Shown one piece after another: positions 37,591 through 50,995 of a stretch of DNA of 64,000 nucleotides. Below the pieces are notes generated by a model. It did no database searches. It was not told the origin of the DNA and saw only the letters and a list, made by a program, of their open reading frames with translations. Where the stretch lies: NCBI RefSeq assembly GCF_019797845.1, contig NZ_CP081864.1, positions 3,534,001 to 3,598,000 on the forward strand, in the 5' to 3' direction. Source of the stretch: Symbiopectobacterium purcellii. GTDB taxonomy: Bacteria; Pseudomonadota; Gammaproteobacteria; Enterobacterales; Enterobacteriaceae. Both the position numbers and the translations under genes were made by a program. Every line of letters begins with the position of its first letter. The first letter of the stretch is position 1.

Positions 37591-38946
37591 ATGTTGTCTA
37601 AATTTAAACGCAATAAATACCAACAACACCTTGCACAACTGCCCAAACTCCCTCAAGCAGCGGACGGCATTCAGACGTTACACTCCCCTGAACAGTTCCG
37701 CGCGGCGCTGATTACCCTGATCCAACAGGCCAAGACGCGAGTCTATCTGGTCGCACTCTATCTGGAGCAGGATGACGGCGGACAGGGCATACTCTCTGCG
37801 CTTTACAACGCCAAGCGCAGCAACCCCGATCTCGATGTGCGTGTGTTGGTTGATTGGCACCGTGCCCAGCGCGGGCGTATTGGTGACAAATCAGCGAGTA
37901 CCAATGCGGATTGGTATTGCGATATGGCTGAAAAACACGCCGACGTGAAGTTTCCCATTTATGGCATTCCGGTCAATACGCGCGAAGCGCTCGGCGTCTT
38001 GCACCTGAAGGGCTTCATCGCTGATGACTGCGTGCTGTATAGCGGTGCCAGCCTAAACGACGTCTATCTGCATCAGCATGATAAGTATCGCTACGATCGC
38101 TATCAGCTTATCCGTAATGCGGCGCTGGCCGACACCATGTCGGGCTACATCACTACGCTGCTAAACGATCCGGCGGTACAACGTCTGGACAGCCGTTCAC
38201 GGCCCAAAAATCTGGAAATCAAAGCGGATATTCGTCAATTTCGCCAAACGCTGCGCACCCTCGGCTATAAGACGCCCGGCAGCGATGGCGTAAATGGGGA
38301 ACTGACGGTCACACCGTTGGTTGGGTTAGGTAAACAAAGCCCACTGAATAACACCATCCATCACCTGATGTTTTGTACCGAACGTCGACTGGTCATGTGC
38401 ACACCCTATTTCAACCTGCCCGCACTGCTGATCAAAAACGTGGTGCGCCTGCTCAAAGAGGGCAAGCAGGTGGAGATCATCATCGGTGACAAGACAGCGA
38501 ACGACTTCTTTATTCCTGAAGATCAGCCGTTCAAGATCATCGGTGCGTTACCCTACCTGTATGAGATAAACCTGCGCCGTTTCGTCAGCCGCTTGCAGCG
38601 TTATATCGACAATCAGCAGTTAACCGTGCGGTTGTGGAAGGATGGGGATAACAGCTTCCACCTCAAAGGACTGTGGTCCGACGATACCTGGCAGTTGCTG
38701 ACGGGCAATAACCTGAATCCTCGCGCGTGGCGTTTGGATTTGGAAAACGCCATCCTGATCCACGATCCCGAAAAAGTCCTGCTGGAACAACGGTTGCAAG
38801 AGTTGGAGCAGATTCGTGCCTACACCACGCCGCTTCAGAGTTATACCGACTTGCAAGGTATCGCACAGTACCCGGTGAAAGTGCGCAAATTGATACGCCG
38901 CTTGCGCCGTATCAGGATCGACAGGTTGATCAGTCGGATTCTGTAA
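37591..38946 (+). CDS. pssA: Phosphatidylserine synthase (CDP-diacylglycerol-serine)
   Basis: PssA makes phosphatidylserine from CDP-diacylglycerol and serine, the first committed step to phosphatidylethanolamine. It is a phospholipase D-superfamily enzyme that binds ribosomes and membranes peripherally. The two HKD motifs are HLKGFIADD (His138, Lys140, Asp145) and FHLKGLWSDD, each followed by the paired asparagine/serine block (SGASLND, TGNNLNP). The very basic C-terminus RKLIRRLRRIRIDRLISRIL is as in E. coli. ATG 37591 gives MLSKFKRNK. A GTG sits directly in front of it. Confidence 0.96.
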   Translation: MLSKFKRNKYQQHLAQLPKLPQAADGIQTLHSPEQFRAALITLIQQAKTRVYLVALYLEQDDGGQGILSALYNAKRSNPDLDVRVLVDWHRAQRGRIGDKSASTNADWYCDMAEKHADVKFPIYGIPVNTREALGVLHLKGFIADDCVLYSGASLNDVYLHQHDKYRYDRYQLIRNAALADTMSGYITTLLNDPAVQRLDSRSRPKNLEIKADIRQFRQTLRTLGYKTPGSDGVNGELTVTPLVGLGKQSPLNNTIHHLMFCTERRLVMCTPYFNLPALLIKNVVRLLKEGKQVEIIIGDKTANDFFIPEDQPFKIIGALPYLYEINLRRFVSRLQRYIDNQQLTVRLWKDGDNSFHLKGLWSDDTWQLLTGNNLNPRAWRLDLENAILIHDPEKVLLEQRLQELEQIRAYTTPLQSYTDLQGIAQYPVKVRKLIRRLRRIRIDRLISRIL

Positions 38947-38957
38947 TTCCACACCGT

Positions 38958-38983
38958 AAAGCCCCGTTCGCGGGGTTTTTTAT
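38958..38983 (+). terminator. Terminator of pssA
   Basis: GCCCCG (38961-38966), TTCG loop, CGGGGT and a T-run form a compact GC-rich tetraloop hairpin 12 bases after the pssA stop. Confidence 0.92.
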
Positions 38984-39060
38984 TATCTGCACAGACGTAC
39001 TTCCTGTTTACCCCCCTTCTCAGCCTAAAACTGTCATAAAACTGCCTTTTCCGTTTTCCT

Positions 39061-39079
39061 AATGAAACTACGTTCCATT
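39061..39079. promoter_or_regulatory. KdgR-box-like palindrome upstream of the IclR gene
   Basis: AATGAAAC-TAC-GTTCCATT is an 8+8 palindrome with a single mismatch. It closely resembles the KdgR operator (AATGAAAC-N3-GTTTCATT pattern) that controls pectin catabolism genes in soft-rot enterobacteria. It lies about 120 bp upstream of the IclR-family gene at 39198. KdgR, or the IclR protein itself, could bind it. Confidence 0.7.
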
Positions 39080-39197
39080 TATATTGAAATAATCAACACC
39101 ACAGCGCTCGTTTTGTGATCTGCATCTAGGTAAATAAACTACCCTTCCGTTATTATTGTTCTATATAAAAAACCACTGTTTCACATATAAAACCATT

Positions 39198-39980
39198 ATG
39201 AACATCTTCCAACAACTTGAGCATAGCAAAGCACCAGCGGCAGTCCGTCTTGTGATGATCGTTGACTATATTGCCAATCGTGATGAAGCCAGCTTTACCG
39301 AGATCTGTACCGATCTGTCGATACCGAAAAGTAGCGTACATCACCTGCTTGAAGTATTGACGGTATCCCAACTATTACGTCAGCGCGCTGATGGGCGTTA
39401 TGTTTTAGGTCTACGTTTATTCGAGCTCGGTGGTTTGGCAATAAAGAATATCGACCTGCGCAAAGATGCCATTGGCTTTATGCATACATTGGTGAAAGAA
39501 ACCGAGTTAACCTGCCACCTTGGTATTCTGGAAGGGGATAACGGCTTTTTCCTGAGTAAAGTCGAATCGCCCAAGGCTATTGTAAAAACGTCGTGGGAAG
39601 GCAAGAAAATTGTATTTAATCGCATGTCGTTGGGCAAAGTATTATTGGCTTGGCTGCCACAGGAAAGAATAGAAACCCTGATTGCTGATTGTACGTTTAA
39701 GCGTTTTACGCCACGTACCATTACCAATAAAGATGATTTTTTAGAACACCTGAAACTCGTCAAGGAACAAGGCTGGGCGATTGACGACGGTGAAGATATT
39801 GAGGAAATTTGCTGTATGGCAGCACCGATTTTTAATCAGGATGGCAAGGTTATCGCCGCCATCGGCGTCAACGGCATGCAGTCACAGTATGCCAATGGCA
39901 AGAAGGAGAAACACCTGGCAAGCCTGATTAAAACCAGTAAAGCGATCTCCGACCATATTAACAGCCATCGTGCTGAATAA
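39198..39980 (+). CDS. IclR-family transcriptional regulator
   Basis: This 260-residue regulator has an N-terminal winged helix (about 10-70; FTEICTDLSIPKSSVHHLLEVL) and a C-terminal IclR ligand domain (about 85-255; HLGILEGDNGFFLSK, SLGKVLLAWLP, CCMAAPIFNQDGKVIAAIGV). It belongs to the same family as KdgR but is clearly a different protein. Its place just upstream of kdgT-kduI suggests that it senses a pectin or ketodeoxy sugar intermediate. ATG 39198 is chosen to begin at MNIFQQL; it has no clear ribosome site. GTG or earlier ATG starts are possible (39156). Confidence 0.85.
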   Translation: MNIFQQLEHSKAPAAVRLVMIVDYIANRDEASFTEICTDLSIPKSSVHHLLEVLTVSQLLRQRADGRYVLGLRLFELGGLAIKNIDLRKDAIGFMHTLVKETELTCHLGILEGDNGFFLSKVESPKAIVKTSWEGKKIVFNRMSLGKVLLAWLPQERIETLIADCTFKRFTPRTITNKDDFLEHLKLVKEQGWAIDDGEDIEEICCMAAPIFNQDGKVIAAIGVNGMQSQYANGKKEKHLASLIKTSKAISDHINSHRAE

Positions 39981-40423
39981 TGCCAATAAGCAAACTCGAA
40001 TACTGCATTGTTAATTAAGAGGTTAATGATTAGAGCGTCAATAAAATAACTTTTATTTTACACTGATACATTACAAGTAATCGCTTACTACTGAAACGTT
40101 GAACATTCACCGGAAACTGGCAATGAATGACATCAACCAAGGTAGCGATAAGTAATGGTTGAAATATCTGTAATGCCTTTAAAAACATTACGGAAAGGCA
40201 ACTTATAATTAAAAAAACGTCTAGAAACCAAAAACAGTAAGGCATGAGTAAACATTTAATCATCAATCTTTAATGGGGATGGCCATCTTCAACATTATGT
40301 GAATGTGGGTAATAACACCCAGGGCCTTGCGCGCCCCTGATTTTTAAATTTTATACCTATCACCTATCTGCTTTTATTAAAAGCGGCGGGACACATTTTT
40401 ATTTTTTATAGATGAGGCTTTTC
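39981..40423 (+). promoter_or_regulatory. AT-rich control region upstream of kdgT
   Basis: This 443-bp stretch has no convincing gene. It contains the perfect inverted repeat AATAAAA-TAAC-TTTTATT (40040-40057), a KdgR- or IclR-type half-site pattern, and several A/T-rich segments suited to promoters. A GAGG ribosome site (in GATGAGG) precedes kdgT. The palindrome assignment is tentative because A/T-rich DNA often contains such repeats. Confidence 0.5.
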
Positions 40424-41380
40424 ATGAAAATCAAACAAGCTATTGATAAAATCCCTGGGGGATTAATGCTGGTTCCGCTCTTTTTGGGCGCACTCTGTAA
40501 TACCTTTACGCCGGGCGCTGGAAAGTATTTAGGATCCTTCAGTAACGGGCTAATCACCGGTACCATTCCTATTCTGGCTGTATGGTTCTTCTGCATGGGT
40601 GCCTCCATTGAGCTCAAAGCCACGGGCACCATGCTGAAGAAATCTGGCGTGTTGGTTGTCACCAAAATTGCCACCGCATGGGTCGTAGCAATGATTGCGG
40701 GTACCTTCTTGCCGGGCGATGGCATCCAAAACGGTATGCTTGCTGGCATCTCAGTTCTCGCACTGGTCGCAGCGATGGATATGACCAACGGGGGTCTGTA
40801 TGCCGCACTGATGAACCAATATGGTTCTAAAGAAGAAGCCGGTGCCTTCGTGTTAATGTCTCTGGAGTCCGGTCCGCTGATGACCATGGTTATCCTCGGT
40901 GCCAGCGGTATCGCAACCTTTGAACCACAACTGTTCGTCGGCGCGGTGTTGCCTTTCCTGATTGGTTTTGCACTGGGCAACCTGGATCCGGACCTGAGAA
41001 AACTGTTTGGTAACTCTGTCCAAACCTTAATTCCTTTCTTCGCCTTCGCCTTGGGCAACACTATCAACCTGGCCGTTATCCTCAAAACCGGTTTTGCCGG
41101 TATTTTCCTGGGCGTATTGGTGATCGTGGTTACTGGTATCCCATTGATCCTGGCTGACAAATTTATCGGTGGCGGTAACGGTACCGCCGGTGTGGCAGCA
41201 TCCAGTAGTGCGGGTGCCGCAGTTGCAACCCCGCTTTTAATCGCCAACATGGCACCGGAGTTCGCCCCGGTAGCTCAACAAGCCACGGCGCTGGTTGCCA
41301 CCAGTGTTATAGTGACTTCAGTACTCGTGCCCATCATTACGGCCTTGTGGGCAAAACGATTTTCACCTAAAAACGCATAA
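40424..41380 (+). CDS. kdgT: 2-keto-3-deoxygluconate permease
   Basis: KdgT imports 2-keto-3-deoxygluconate (and related unsaturated pectin breakdown products) by proton symport. The 318-residue membrane protein follows E. coli KdgT closely ([65 protein letters not shown]), with about ten hydrophobic segments. ATG 40424 follows GAGG with good spacing. It precedes kduI by 11 bases, so both are probably one transcript for pectin or glycosaminoglycan breakdown. Confidence 0.96.
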   Translation: MKIKQAIDKIPGGLMLVPLFLGALCNTFTPGAGKYLGSFSNGLITGTIPILAVWFFCMGASIELKATGTMLKKSGVLVVTKIATAWVVAMIAGTFLPGDGIQNGMLAGISVLALVAAMDMTNGGLYAALMNQYGSKEEAGAFVLMSLESGPLMTMVILGASGIATFEPQLFVGAVLPFLIGFALGNLDPDLRKLFGNSVQTLIPFFAFALGNTINLAVILKTGFAGIFLGVLVIVVTGIPLILADKFIGGGNGTAGVAASSSAGAAVATPLLIANMAPEFAPVAQQATALVATSVIVTSVLVPIITALWAKRFSPKNA

Positions 41381-41391
41381 AAGGTAACAAT

Positions 41392-42228
41392 ATGGACGTA
41401 CGACAAAGTGTACACAGCGAACATGCTAAAACGCTCGATACCACCGAGCTGAGAAAGAAATTTCTCATTGAGCATATTTTTACGCCAAACCAATACACCA
41501 TGGTGTACAGCCACATTGACCGCATTGTTGTGGGTGGGATTATGCCGGTTGACGGCGAGATCACCTTTGATGACGGTATCGGCAAGCAATTTGGTGTGAA
41601 CTATTTTCTCGAACGCCGCGAGTTGGGCCTGATCAATATCGGTGGACCGGCAAACATCGTGATTGATGGCAAAAGCTACGCGGTAGGCAACGAAGAAGCG
41701 CTCTACGTGGGTAAAGGCGCGAAAGCGCTGGCATTCAGCAGCGTAGATAAGGCTAAACCGGCAAAACTGTACTACAACAGTGCGCCAGCGCATGCCACGT
41801 TCCCGACGCGTGTAATTACGCAAGAGGATGCGGTTAAAGCACCTCTGGGTGATATCGCAACCTGTAACAAGCGTACCATTTGCAAATATCTGGTGCCGGA
41901 AGTGGTAGAAACCTGTCAGTTAAGCATGGGATTGACGCGTTTGGCAGAAGGTAGCAACTGGAACTCGATGCCGACCCATACCCATGAGCGCAGAATGGAA
42001 GTTTACTTCTATTTTGACATGGCAGATGACACCATTATTTTCCATATGATGGGCGAGCCGCATGAAACACGTCACCTGGTGATGCACAACGAGCAGGCGG
42101 TGATCTCTCCGAGCTGGTCGATTCACACCGGCGTTGGTACCAAAAATTATGCCTTTATCTGGGGTATGATCGGCGAAAACCTGACGTTTGACGATATGGA
42201 CCATATTGCGATGAAAGATCTGCGCTAG
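41392..42228 (+). CDS. kduI: 5-keto-4-deoxyuronate isomerase
   Basis: KduI isomerises 5-keto-4-deoxyuronate to 2,5-diketo-3-deoxygluconate in the pectin pathway. It is a cupin-type zinc enzyme of 278 residues. The zinc ligands are in [15 protein letters not shown] (two His and Glu) and a later histidine in WSIHTGVG. It directly follows kdgT. The usual next enzyme, KduD, is not encoded in this window, so it must lie elsewhere if the pathway is complete. Confidence 0.96.
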   Translation: MDVRQSVHSEHAKTLDTTELRKKFLIEHIFTPNQYTMVYSHIDRIVVGGIMPVDGEITFDDGIGKQFGVNYFLERRELGLINIGGPANIVIDGKSYAVGNEEALYVGKGAKALAFSSVDKAKPAKLYYNSAPAHATFPTRVITQEDAVKAPLGDIATCNKRTICKYLVPEVVETCQLSMGLTRLAEGSNWNSMPTHTHERRMEVYFYFDMADDTIIFHMMGEPHETRHLVMHNEQAVISPSWSIHTGVGTKNYAFIWGMIGENLTFDDMDHIAMKDLR

Positions 42229-42261
42229 TCGGCGCGACGCGACTCGCATTCGTCCCACTAA

Positions 42262-42292
42262 CGCCCACGGTATCAATACCGTGGGCGTTTTT
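42262..42292 (+). terminator. Terminator of kdgT-kduI
   Basis: ACGCCCACGGTAT and ATACCGTGGGCGT form a 13-bp perfect stem with a four-base loop, followed by TTTT. It lies about 33 bases after the kduI stop. Confidence 0.93.
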
Positions 42293-42420
42293 GTATCTGC
42301 TATATGGCAATCTTTTTCGCGAGTGTTTACCGCAGAGCTTTCCAGGTGCAGCCCTCCCCCTCAGAAATAATGACGTAAAGCGACATGGTTTTCATTGTTT
42401 GACGTTATAGCGCGTAAAAA

Positions 42421-42655
42421 ATAACGCTGAGGGGAACGAAACCACAGGGTGAGCGGCAGGACGCCGCGAAAGCCAGCGCCGCGTCGGGAACGCATCGCTG
42501 GCGGCCCGCCGGTGGGTTCGTGCCCCGAAGGCACCGCGTAGCGGCGTTATTTCTCGCGAAAAGCCAGGGGCCACGGAGCGAGGGCGATTGAGCGCCCCGT
42601 GTCGGGCGCGTGCGATGTACAGTGCAAATAACGGCGTAAGTTAAGGCGCACGAAA
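42421..42655 (+). repeat. Dispersed structured repeat, copy C (diverged)
   Basis: This lies between kduI and the end of the rRNA operon, again a convergent gap. It is much more diverged from A and B than they are from each other, but keeps the same order of hairpins with compensating changes: GCGGC 42453-42457 with GCCGC 42463-42467, GCCAGCG 42472-42478 with CGCTGGC 42496-42502, CCGC 42534-42537 with GCGG 42541-42544, and CACGGAGCG 42572-42580 with CGCCCCGTG 42593-42601 (one mismatch). The end GGCGCACGAAA is kept. The protein frame seen in A and B has no start codon here, arguing against a coding function. Confidence 0.8.
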
Positions 42656-42824
42656 TATTCACTGTATCCGCACCATAAATTTATGAGGATTCTTCAGCAC
42701 GTAGGCGAGGAGTTACTTGTTCTTTCTGTCTGAGATCCCCAGATTGCGTCGAGGATTACAACATGTAGGATCGAGGATGACGGAATAAAGGGCTTGGAAT
42801 AACAACCTCTATTTCACGCACAGC
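42656..42824. other. Gene-free stretch before the rRNA operon terminator
   Basis: Between repeat copy C and the rRNA terminator I see no gene, repeat or clear regulatory site. Confidence 0.5.
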
Positions 42825-42852
42825 AAAAAGGGCTGTCCTTTCGGACAGCCCC
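42825..42852 (-). terminator. rRNA operon terminator
   Basis: On the minus strand GGGGCTGTCC, GAAA loop, GGACAGCCC and TTTTT form a strong intrinsic terminator about 45 bases after the 5S gene. A second perfect 7-bp hairpin (TCAGACG/CGTCTGA, near 42870-42884) lies between it and 5S. Confidence 0.93.
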
Positions 42853-42896
42853 TTCGCTACTCTTTAGCATCAGACGTCGTCTGATAATCAATATAA

Positions 42897-43016
42897 AAAC
42901 CTGGCAGTTCCCTACTCTCACATGGGGAAGCCCCACACTACCATCGGCGCTACGGCGTTTCACTTCTGAGTTCGGCATGGGGTCAGGTGGGACCACCGCG
43001 CTATCGCCGCCAGGCA
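42897..43016 (-). rRNA. rrf: 5S ribosomal RNA
   Basis: The minus strand starts TGCCTGGCGGCGATAGCGCG and ends with the complementary AACTGCCAGG, the closing stem of 5S rRNA. The conserved CCCATGCCGAACTCAGAAGT segment is present. Length is about 120 bases. The 3' end may be off by one or two bases. Confidence 0.96.
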
Positions 43017-43136
43017 TATTCTGTTTCATCTCACCCGTCCTTTCGAGCCAGCAAGACCAATCTGTCAACAAGCTGAATTACGAGTAACGATTCTCTTCAT
43101 CACCACTCACAACCACCAAAACATCTTCGGCGTTGT

Positions 43137-46044
<2,908 letters not shown>

Positions 46045-46141
46045 TCACAACCCGAAAATGTTTCAGGTGTGAAAGCTTGAGAGAATCACAATAGTAGTAG
46101 TGAGCCACTATTGCTCGTTTCAATTTTCAGCTTGTTCCAGA

Positions 46142-46153
46142 TTGTTAAAGAGC
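46142..46153 (-). promoter_or_regulatory. boxA antitermination site in the rRNA spacer
   Basis: The minus strand reads GCTCTTTAACAA, the boxA element bound by NusB/S10 for rRNA antitermination. It lies about 100 bases ahead of 23S. Confidence 0.85.
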
Positions 46154-46216
46154 AAAATACTTCGCAGCATACTGTCAAACAGTACACTCTGAAGTATTGG
46201 GTATCGATACGGTAAA

Positions 46217-46292
46217 TGGTGGAGCTATGCGGGATCGAACCGCAGACCTCCTGCGTGCAAAGCAGGCGCTCTCCCAGCTGAGCTATAGCCCC
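46217..46292 (-). tRNA. alaT: tRNA-Ala (anticodon TGC)
   Basis: The 76-base cloverleaf runs from GGGGCTATAGCTCAGCTGGG to a GGTTCGATCCC T-loop and encoded CCACCA end. The anticodon loop CTTTGCACG gives TGC, which reads alanine codons. It lies in the 16S-23S spacer. The name of the copy is arbitrary. Confidence 0.97.
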
Positions 46293-46395
46293 ATCGAATG
46301 TTAGACCTTTGCCAAATCGTTTTTGAGCAAGGCGTGAAATGACGACGCATACACCAGTATGCGAGTTGTTTCACAACGCAGCACAAGAACGATTT

Positions 46396-46472
<77 letters not shown>

Positions 46473-46547
46473 ATAAGGTCTTCTAACCGCTCGATTTCTT
46501 TCATCAGACAATCTGTGTGAACACTTCACAAGATCAGTATCATTAGG

Positions 46548-48089
<1,542 letters not shown>

Positions 48090-48248
48090 AAAGTTTGATT
48101 TGCTTCTGCAAGAGAAGCGATGCTCAAAGAATTATTACTGTTAGTTCGTAATGAATTAACTGTTGTTCACTCTTCAAGACTTTTATTTTTTAAGCCCGTA
48201 GGCTTTACGATAAAGTCCTGTGAGTGCCCACACAGATTGTCTGATTAA

Positions 48249-48260
48249 TTGTTAAAGAGC
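48249..48260 (-). promoter_or_regulatory. boxA in the 16S leader
   Basis: The minus strand reads GCTCTTTAACAA about 160 bases ahead of the 16S start, the leader boxA that promotes antitermination of the rRNA transcript. Confidence 0.85.
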
Positions 48261-48300
48261 GTTGCGACGCGGCTTACAGCCTGCTGTCGCGAGGTGGCGT

Positions 48301-48328
48301 ATACTACGCTTTCCTCTTTCAGAGTCAA
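48301..48328 (-). promoter_or_regulatory. rRNA promoter P2
   Basis: The minus strand has TTGACT (48323-48328), a 16-base spacer and TAGTAT (48301-48306), with the GC-rich ACGCC discriminator after it, as in growth-rate-controlled rRNA promoters. It lies about 210 bases upstream of 16S. Confidence 0.82.
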
Positions 48329-48410
48329 CGATTATTTTCATTTGAAAGTGAATCGTTTTTCTCTTGCTGACCTCGCTTTGAATCGCTTCGTGTCGTGTCA
48401 ACGGAGGCGC

Positions 48411-48438
48411 ATTATAGGGATCCCAATAATTTACACAA
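48411..48438 (-). promoter_or_regulatory. rRNA promoter P1
   Basis: The minus strand has TTGTGT (48433-48438), a 16-base spacer and a perfect TATAAT (48411-48416), followed by the GCGCC discriminator typical of stringently controlled P1. A/T-rich DNA immediately upstream (to about 48475) is a likely UP element and Fis-site region. Confidence 0.88.
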
Positions 48439-48499
48439 CCCCTTTTTTTTCATCTTTTTTTTCGTTTGTTCAAATTCCGCCCGATAAGCCCGATTTTAC

Positions 48500-49063
48500 T
48501 CATTTACGCTGTTCGATAACGCGCGGCAAATCGGCCAGACTATCAATCACAATATCCGCCAGCGCTTCGCCTTGCTCGGTAATCGCCTTGCCAGTACGCA
48601 CCAGCACTTTGGTTCCAACACCCGCCGCAATGGCAGCCTGCATATCTTCTTCTTTATCACCCACCATATAAGAAGCGGCCATATCGATATTGAGGAAGCT
48701 CTGCGCTGAGAGGAACATGCCTGGTTTGGGTTTACGGCAGTCACACTCCTGACGATATTCCCCTTGCCCCTGTTCTGCGTGGTGGGGACAGAAATAGATG
48801 CCATCCAAATCGACCCCGCGATCGGCCAGCGACCAATCCATCCACTCGGTCAGGTGCATGAAATCATCTTCACTGAACATGCCACGCGCAATACCGGACT
48901 GGTTAGTCACCAGCACCAGTGCAAATCCTTTCTTCTTTAGTTCACTCATCGCGTCGATAACGCCATCTATGAACTCAAACTGATCGATCTCATGAACGTA
49001 ACCGTGATCGACATTAATCGTGCCGTCGCGATCGAGAAAAACGGCTGGAATGGGTTGTGCCAC
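48500..49063 (-). CDS. gmhB: D-glycero-beta-D-manno-heptose-1,7-bisphosphate 7-phosphatase
   Basis: GmhB removes the 7-phosphate from heptose bisphosphate during ADP-heptose synthesis for the LPS inner core. It is a HAD enzyme of 187 residues with the nucleophile motif [19 protein letters not shown], a zinc loop [25 protein letters not shown], and MVGDKEEDM. It reads away from metN into the rRNA operon promoter, the same order as at E. coli rrnH. Confidence 0.96.
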   Translation of the reverse strand: MAQPIPAVFLDRDGTINVDHGYVHEIDQFEFIDGVIDAMSELKKKGFALVLVTNQSGIARGMFSEDDFMHLTEWMDWSLADRGVDLDGIYFCPHHAEQGQGEYRQECDCRKPKPGMFLSAQSFLNIDMAASYMVGDKEEDMQAAIAAGVGTKVLVRTGKAITEQGEALADIVIDSLADLPRVIEQRK

Positions 49064-49149
49064 TGCTATGTGCTCCTGATGGCGTTATTTGCAGGTTAGT
49101 ATCGCATGTTTTTGTCCTTGGCGAGAATGCGTCATAACGACAAAGTAAA

Positions 49150-49180
49150 TTGACTTAGACGTCTAGACGCCCTAACATCC
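49150..49180 (+). promoter_or_regulatory. metN promoter with MetJ boxes
   Basis: TTGACT (49150-49155), 17 bases and TAACAT (49173-49178) form a promoter. Its spacer holds the perfect met box AGACGTCT (49157-49164) and the next box AGACGCCC (49165-49172). A third, weaker box TAACATCC follows. MetJ bound here would block polymerase directly. Transcription of metNIQ should rise when methionine is scarce. Confidence 0.88.
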
Positions 49181-49244
49181 GTACAATATTCTGCATACGG
49201 CAGACGTTGATCTATCCCACGATAGGCACTTACGATAAATAAAG

Positions 49245-50279
49245 ATGATTAAACTTTCTAACATTACAAAAATTTTCCAGCAGAAAGGCCGGACCATCAC
49301 AGCACTGGACAATGTCAGTCTGCATGTCCCTGCGGGGCAAATCTATGGGGTTATCGGTGCATCCGGTGCAGGTAAAAGTACGTTGATTCGCTGCGTCAAT
49401 CTGCTGGAGCGCCCGACACACGGCGAGGTATTGGTCGGTGACCAGGATTTGATGGCACTGTCCGAAGCGCAGTTGACCAAGGCACGCCGCCAGATTGGCA
49501 TGATCTTCCAGCACTTTAACCTTTTGGCGTCCCGCACCGTGTTTGGTAACGTGGCTCTGCCTCTTGAGTTGGACACCACGCCGAAAAGCGAAATTACCCG
49601 CCGCGTCAACGAGCTGCTAGAACTGGTGGGGTTATCGGACAAGCACGATGCTTACCCGGCAAATCTGTCCGGTGGGCAAAAGCAGCGCGTTGCGATTGCT
49701 CGCGCGCTGGCCAGCAACCCCAAGGTGCTGCTGTGTGACGAGGCCACCAGCGCGCTCGATCCGGCCACGACGCGTTCCATTCTCGAACTGCTCAAAGACA
49801 TTAACCGCCGTTTAGGGATAACCATCCTGTTGATCACTCATGAAATGGATGTAGTAAAGCGCATCTGCGATCAGGTAGCGGTTATCAGTGGTGGTCAATT
49901 GATTGAGCAGGACACGGTCAGCGAAGTGTTCTCTCACCCTAAAACGCCTCTGGCACAAACCTTTATTCAGTCTACGCTGCATCTGGATATCCCCGAGGAT
50001 TACCAGACTCGGCTCATCGCCGCACCGCACAACGACCAGAACACCCCGCTGCTACGGTTGGAGTTTACCGGTCAATCCGTCGATGCGCCGTTACTCTCCA
50101 CTATCGCACGCCGCTTTAACATCAATAACAATATCATCAGTGCGCAGATGGATTACGCAGGTGGCGTTAAATTCGGCATCATGTTGGCCGAGATGCACGG
50201 CGAAGAACAGGACACGGTGGCCGCCATCGCGTTTTTACAGGAACACCATGTGAAAGTTGAGGTGCTGGGCTATGTCTGA
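49245..50279 (+). CDS. metN: Methionine ABC importer ATPase
   Basis: MetN powers the D/L-methionine importer MetNIQ. Walker [10 protein letters not shown] is at 38-46, with signature LSGGQKQR and Walker [13 protein letters not shown]. The C-terminal 100 residues form the C2/NIL regulatory domain that binds methionine and inhibits transport. At 344 residues the length is normal. The stop overlaps the metI start. The upstream MetJ boxes agree with this role. Confidence 0.97.
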   Translation: MIKLSNITKIFQQKGRTITALDNVSLHVPAGQIYGVIGASGAGKSTLIRCVNLLERPTHGEVLVGDQDLMALSEAQLTKARRQIGMIFQHFNLLASRTVFGNVALPLELDTTPKSEITRRVNELLELVGLSDKHDAYPANLSGGQKQRVAIARALASNPKVLLCDEATSALDPATTRSILELLKDINRRLGITILLITHEMDVVKRICDQVAVISGGQLIEQDTVSEVFSHPKTPLAQTFIQSTLHLDIPEDYQTRLIAAPHNDQNTPLLRLEFTGQSVDAPLLSTIARRFNINNNIISAQMDYAGGVKFGIMLAEMHGEEQDTVAAIAFLQEHHVKVEVLGYV

Positions 50280-50925
50280 AGCAATGATGTGGTTGATGGT
50301 GAAAGGCGTTTGGGAAACCGTAGTGATGACATTTGTTTCCGGCTTCTTTGGCTTTGTGCTGGGATTGCCGGTTGGCGTGATGCTTTATATTACCCGTCCG
50401 GGTCAAATCGTTGCCAATCCGCCGCTGTATCGCACACTGTCAGCGTTGGTGAATATTTTCCGTTCTATTCCGTTCATTATTTTGCTGGTGTGGATGATTC
50501 CGTTCACACGCGCCATCGTCGGCACCTCTATCGGGTTGAAGGCCGCCATTGTGCCATTGACCGTCGGCGCGGCGCCATTTATCGCACGTATGGTAGAGAA
50601 CGCCCTGCTGGAAATCTCCAGCGGATTGATCGAGGCGGCGCGCGCGATGGGCGCGACACCGCTACAGATCATTCGTAAGATTCTGCTGCCAGAAGCACTT
50701 CCCGGTCTTATCAATGCCGCCACCATCACACTTATCACCCTGGTAGGCTATTCTGCTATGGGGGGCGCAGTCGGTGCCGGTGGATTAGGTCAAATTGGTT
50801 ATCAGTATGGATACATTGGTTATAACGCGACAGTCATGAATACGGTATTAATATTACTGGTTGTTCTGGTCTACCTGATCCAATTCGTAGGCGATCGCAC
50901 GGTACGGGCAGTGACTCATAAATAA
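50272..50925 (+). CDS. metI: Methionine ABC importer permease
   Basis: MetI is the inner-membrane channel of the methionine importer, with 217 residues and about five membrane spans. The coupling helix is in [28 protein letters not shown] 50272 lies inside the end of metN (8-base overlap) and gives [16 protein letters not shown], as in E. coli. Confidence 0.97.
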   Translation: MSEAMMWLMVKGVWETVVMTFVSGFFGFVLGLPVGVMLYITRPGQIVANPPLYRTLSALVNIFRSIPFIILLVWMIPFTRAIVGTSIGLKAAIVPLTVGAAPFIARMVENALLEISSGLIEAARAMGATPLQIIRKILLPEALPGLINAATITLITLVGYSAMGGAVGAGGLGQIGYQYGYIGYNATVMNTVLILLVVLVYLIQFVGDRTVRAVTHK

Positions 50926-50995
50926 GTTTTACTACACGTCGGACTATGCCGCTGATGGCAAGCCGCAAAACGTTAAATATGCAGAGGTTAAGGAA

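Noticed and set aside
42870..42884. MetJ-like sequence TCAGACG-T-CGTCTGA downstream of 5S
   Set aside because: It is a hairpin in the rRNA trailer before the terminator, not in a promoter, and lacks tandem boxes.
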